Shown: piece by piece, positions 15,020 to 17,720 of the stretch | Layout: each line of letters opens with the position of its first letter | Numbering within the stretch: position 1 is the first letter of the stretch | DNA from: JAZSQT01 sp045538075 | Lineage (GTDB): Bacteria > Chrysiogenota > Deferribacteres > Deferribacterales > Mucispirillaceae | Assembly (NCBI GenBank): GCA_045538075.1 | Contig: JAZSQT010000031.1 | Coordinates: forward strand, 1-17,720 | Reading direction: 5' to 3' | Length of the DNA: 17,720 bases | The notes under the pieces: model-generated | The model's input: the letters and a program-made list of their open reading frames with translations, nothing else | What the model was told of the DNA's origin: nothing | Database searches by the model: none | Position numbers and translations under genes: made by a program

Positions 15020-15811
15020 ATGTTGAAATACTTTAGTTTACTGTGTTGTGCGATGGTGTTTTTTTCGGCTTGTGCAGGCAAGACAGAACAAGCTCCTCAA
15101 GAAGACCCTGCTACTACTATGAAAAAATCTCTTGCAGGATATAACAATTATTGTGCAGAAATCAGTTTTGTTCAAACAAATTCAAAAATTAAAGAGTCTG
15201 ATACATTAAAAGCAAATGGAGATACAGCTGGTGGCAACAAGGCTTTATCTGAGGCAGTTGAAGTTTTTAAAGTAGAAGAACCAAAATATTTAGAGCTTAA
15301 CAACTCAAATGAGGCACAAAAATCTCGCCATGGAGAATTAACTTCTCGTCGTGATTCTATTAATCAAAATATGGCTACATCAAAAGATAAAGCTAAAGTT
15401 AAAAAATGGAATAATTCACAGAAAAAAGTTAATAATCACCTTGATAATGCAAAAGTTGCTATTGAAAAATGTGATCCAGAAACAGCTAAAAAAGAATTAG
15501 ATTTAGCAAAAGCTATTCTTGATGATGCAGAAGGATTAGTTGTTGAAATAACAGACACAGTTTCAGCATCTGGCAAAGTTTATACAGTTAAAAAAGGCGA
15601 TTCTTTGTGGGAAATTGCAGGAATGGAATATACTAATCCATTTATGTGGCCTATTATTTATTGGGCAAATAAAGCTCAGATTAAAGACCCAGATTTAATT
15701 TTTCCAGGACAAAATTTTGATATAGTTTTTGAATTTGCAGAAGAAGAGCAAGTTAGGGCTGTGAATTTAGCAAAAAAACGTGGTCCTTGGTCGCTTTACG
15801 ATAATAAGTAA
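15020..15811 (+). CDS. LysM-domain lipoprotein of unknown function
   Basis: The 263-residue product begins with a lipoprotein signal peptide (MLKYFSLLCCAMVFFSAC). The lipobox is FSAC with Cys18, and the following Ala does not suggest inner-membrane retention, so outer-membrane anchoring is plausible in a diderm. Residues 30-172 are charged and largely helical, resembling a TolA-like or coiled-coil linker with Lys/Asn-rich repeats. Residues 187-236 (YTVKKGDSLWEIAG ... DPDLIFPGQNF) are a LysM domain that binds the glycan of peptidoglycan. It probably tethers the envelope to the cell wall. A very strong Shine-Dalgarno AAGGAGG (15006-15012), a good promoter and a strong terminator suggest an abundantly expressed single-gene unit. 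I do not recognise a named family. Confidence 0.88.
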   Translation: MLKYFSLLCCAMVFFSACAGKTEQAPQEDPATTMKKSLAGYNNYCAEISFVQTNSKIKESDTLKANGDTAGGNKALSEAVEVFKVEEPKYLELNNSNEAQKSRHGELTSRRDSINQNMATSKDKAKVKKWNNSQKKVNNHLDNAKVAIEKCDPETAKKELDLAKAILDDAEGLVVEITDTVSASGKVYTVKKGDSLWEIAGMEYTNPFMWPIIYWANKAQIKDPDLIFPGQNFDIVFEFAEEEQVRAVNLAKKRGPWSLYDNK

Positions 15812-15831
15812 ATAAAATTTAATTAGCTATA

Positions 15832-15858
15832 GGCGGCTTTACTTTAGCCGCCTTTTTT
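15832..15858 (+). terminator. Intrinsic terminator after the LysM lipoprotein gene
   Basis: GGCGGCT (15832-15838) pairs with AGCCGCC (15846-15852) over a 7-base loop, followed by six T. It is the most GC-rich hairpin in the window and lies 20 bases after the stop codon. It ends only 12 bases before the next ATG, so the LOG-family gene would depend on read-through or a promoter inside this gap. Confidence 0.95.
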
Positions 15859-15870
15859 ATTGAGGAGAAT

Positions 15871-16536
15871 ATGAAAGGGGCAGTTTTTACAGAATATTTT
15901 AATAATTTAATTGATGATGAGAAAGTAATAAAATCATTAGAAACAATTATAAAAGAATTGACTAAAGGCGATAAAGTTTTTGATAAGAGTGGCAAGTATA
16001 TTACTGTTTTTGGTGCTGCTCGCTCAAAAGAGGGGTCTAAAGATTATAATTACACTATGAAGATAGGTGAAACTGCTGCTAAATCAGGTTATTCTGTTAT
16101 TACTGGTGGTGGTCCTGGTGCAATGGAGGCTGCGGCAAAGGGAGCATATTTATCTGGAGGCACAACTTACGGAATAAACGTAGAACTACCCCATGAGCAA
16201 GGAACAAATCCATATATTACTAAATCTTATGTATGTAAACATCTTTTTACAAGAAAAATACTTTTAACCCATTATTCAAAAGGTTTCGTTGTAGTTCCTG
16301 GTGGTTTTGGCACCTTAGATGAACTATTTGAAGTATTAACTTTAATGGCAACAACATTAAAAAATTTCGTTCCAGTAATTCTTGCAGATTCTTCTTATTG
16401 GCAACCATTATATCATTGGATAAATACAGAAATGGTAAATAGGGGATTTGTATCAAAAAATGAAGTTGATTTTATAAAAATAATAGACGAACCAGAAGAA
16501 ATTATTAATGAAATAAGTAATTATCATAAAATTTAA
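15871..16536 (+). CDS. LOG-family Rossmann protein (TIGR00730-like)
   Basis: The 221-residue protein carries both LOG signatures: GGGPGAMEA (79-87) and PGGFGTLDE (143-151), plus the FTRK motif (126-129) before the second. The family includes cytokinin riboside 5'-monophosphate phosphoribohydrolases and bacterial nucleotide 5'-monophosphate nucleosidases such as PpnN, which cleave the N-glycosidic bond of nucleoside monophosphates. The bacterial substrate is not predictable from this sequence. About 40 residues precede the Rossmann core. AGGAG lies just upstream of the ATG. The stop codon overlaps that of the convergent rarD-like gene by two bases of TAA, and no terminator separates them. Confidence 0.9.
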   Translation: MKGAVFTEYFNNLIDDEKVIKSLETIIKELTKGDKVFDKSGKYITVFGAARSKEGSKDYNYTMKIGETAAKSGYSVITGGGPGAMEAAAKGAYLSGGTTYGINVELPHEQGTNPYITKSYVCKHLFTRKILLTHYSKGFVVVPGGFGTLDELFEVLTLMATTLKNFVPVILADSSYWQPLYHWINTEMVNRGFVSKNEVDFIKIIDEPEEIINEISNYHKI

Positions 16537-17432
16537 GAATGATTTTTTCTTTTATCTATCTCGTATCTAATAATACCATCAATGGTATATATAATTAGTC
16601 CAATCCATATAAATATAAAAGAAATTAGATGAGATATAGTAAAAACTTCTTTATATAAAAAAATGCCTATTAAAAATGATGTAGTTGGTGAGATATATTG
16701 CATAATACCTACAGTGTTTAAATTAAGATGTTTTGCTGCATAAGAAAAACCAGCTAAAGGTAATGTAGTAACTATCCCACCAATAATTAAAAGAAAAATA
16801 ATGAAACCATTTGTAGTAGTAAAAGCACTACTACCTATAAAAATTTTATAAGATAGGTAAAAGATAGAGGGGATAGCAATAACTAAAGTTTCAACAAAAA
16901 GCCCAGCTATTGCGTCAATAGGAGTGATTTTTCTGATGACACCATATATACAAAAAGAAATTGCAAGAAATAACGCAACGTATGGGATACTGCCATAATT
17001 AAAGACCATATATAAAACTCCCAATAGGGCAAAAAGTATTGATAAATATTGAAATTTATTAAGTTTTACTTTGAAGAAAATAGCAGCAGCAATTATATTA
17101 AAAAGAGGATTAATATAGTAACCCATACTCGTTTCAACAATTCTATTTTGGCTAACTGCCCATATATAAATACCCCAGTTTGAAGCAATTAATAAGCTAG
17201 AAAAAATAAGGGGAATAATTATTTTATGATTTTTAAAAGCTCTAAAAACTTGCAATCCTTGACCTAAAATAATAACTAACATTCCAGAAAATAGAACAGA
17301 CCAAATTGCTCTATGGGCTACTATTTCTACTGGGTTTATATTTTTTAACTGATACCAGTATATAGCAAGAGTTCCCCATGTTAAAAAAGTTATAAAACAA
17401 ATAATTAAAGCAGAAAACTTATTCTTTTCCAT
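16533..17432 (-). CDS. rarD: RarD-type EamA-family transporter
   Basis: This 299-residue hydrophobic protein has about ten predicted membrane helices in two five-helix halves, as in the drug/metabolite transporter (DMT) superfamily. The opening FLTWGTLAIYWYQLKNINPVEIVAHRAIWS, seen in several short blocks, is the characteristic RarD N-terminus, and ASNWGIYIWAVSQNRIVETSMGYYINPL (about 83-110) is its most conserved loop. RarD was named from chloramphenicol sensitivity, but the transported substrate of most members is unknown. AAAGG precedes the ATG by 9 bases. It is convergent and end-overlapping with the LOG-family gene. Confidence 0.92.
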   Translation of the reverse strand: MEKNKFSALIICFITFLTWGTLAIYWYQLKNINPVEIVAHRAIWSVLFSGMLVIILGQGLQVFRAFKNHKIIIPLIFSSLLIASNWGIYIWAVSQNRIVETSMGYYINPLFNIIAAAIFFKVKLNKFQYLSILFALLGVLYMVFNYGSIPYVALFLAISFCIYGVIRKITPIDAIAGLFVETLVIAIPSIFYLSYKIFIGSSAFTTTNGFIIFLLIIGGIVTTLPLAGFSYAAKHLNLNTVGIMQYISPTTSFLIGIFLYKEVFTISHLISFIFIWIGLIIYTIDGIIRYEIDKRKNHS

Positions 17433-17452
17433 AAATTATACCTTTAACTATC

Positions 17453-17479
17453 ATTATCACTAAATGAATATACTTTCAA
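17453..17479 (-). promoter_or_regulatory. Possible promoter of the rarD-like gene
   Basis: On the minus strand TTGAAA (17479-17474) and GATAAT (17458-17453) are 15 bases apart, about 20 bases before the ATG. The spacing is short and the surroundings AT-rich, so this is tentative. Confidence 0.3.
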
Positions 17480-17566
17480 TAGGATAAAATAATTATTAAT
17501 ATGTCTTTTTTATATGTGAAAGGATTTTATAAAAGAGTTAGTTATTACATCTTATATTTTGTATTA

Positions 17567-17703
17567 GACGAAATTTTACCAAAATGTAACAATTTTAGGA
17601 TAGAAATTGAAGCGAAAAAATGAATATTTTTTCGTAAGTGAAGCAGAATTTACTTCTGCGAAACGGTTAACAAAAAATTTTAGGACGAAATTTTTTGTAT
17701 AAT
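17567..17703. repeat. Cluster of three hairpins with a duplicated short motif
   Basis: Three perfect inverted repeats follow one another: CGAAAAAA / TTTTTTCG (17613-17634, 8 bp), GCAGAA / TTCTGC (17643-17659, 6 bp) and ACAAAAAATTT / AAATTTTTTGT (17670-17698, 11 bp). The last is followed directly by TATAAT (17698-17703). The short strings GACGAAATTTT and AATTTTAGGA each occur twice (around 17567 and 17685; around 17591 and 17676). No open frame covers this stretch. It may be a structured untranslated region, an intergenic repeat element, or the promoter region of a gene beyond the right edge. Confidence 0.5.
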
Positions 17704-17720
17704 ATTATAGATTGCCACGA

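Noticed and set aside
16813..16834. 8-bp perfect inverted repeat GTAGTAGT / ACTACTAC containing the CACTAC motif
   Set aside because: It lies inside the rarD-like coding frame and is explained by coding; no repeat similarity extends beyond the core.

Overview
The window is a very AT-rich stretch of bacterial chromosome. It carries a CRISPR-Cas type II-A locus on its left side and conserved housekeeping genes on the rest. The lipobox-bearing LysM lipoprotein, RarD-type permease and general protein character suggest a diderm, probably host-associated anaerobe. A Deferribacterota (Mucispirillum-like) source is my impression only, because there is no rRNA or other phylogenetic marker here to test it.

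Positions 1-6072 read leftward (minus strand) as cas9, cas1, cas2, csn2, a short leader and the start of a repeat-spacer array. This is the canonical type II-A order. The four genes are packed with a 1-base gap and then 11-base and 4-base overlaps, so they are almost certainly one transcript. Cas9 keeps all RuvC and HNH catalytic residues. Near its C-terminus it has an Arg-Asp-Arg triplet that lines up, without gaps to the C-terminal motif, with the PAM-reading arginines of Streptococcus pyogenes Cas9. Only two 36-base repeats and one complete 30-base spacer are inside the window, and the array runs off the left edge. The leader is unusual. It ends in CTTTGAG next to the first repeat and contains a near full-length inverted copy of the repeat immediately adjacent to it. 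A second, shorter repeat-like fragment and a strong AT-rich hairpin lie further upstream. I found no convincing tracrRNA.

Positions 6180-8094 hold an RluD-family pseudouridine synthase (minus) and, divergently, a LarE-type sulfur transferase (plus). A fragment encoding a helix-turn-helix lies between them and may be a recombinase or transposase remnant. Positions 8167-11360 are the gatC-gatA-gatB operon (minus), ended by a hairpin terminator. Upstream of it lies a tRNA-Leu(GAG) gene with a good promoter. Positions 11857-14931 carry hisS and aspS (plus). AspRS has the histidine associated with non-discriminating enzymes, which fits the adjacent GatCAB amidotransferase: together they would make Asn-tRNA(Asn) by transamidation.

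Positions 15020-17432 carry a LysM lipoprotein with its own promoter and terminator, a LOG-family (TIGR00730-like) Rossmann protein, and a convergent RarD-type transporter whose stop codon overlaps the LOG stop. The last 288 bases contain no gene I can support but hold three closely spaced hairpins.

The CRISPR locus is a recognisable type II-A system, not a new class. What deserves attention is its probable lateral origin from Firmicutes and the architecture of its leader.
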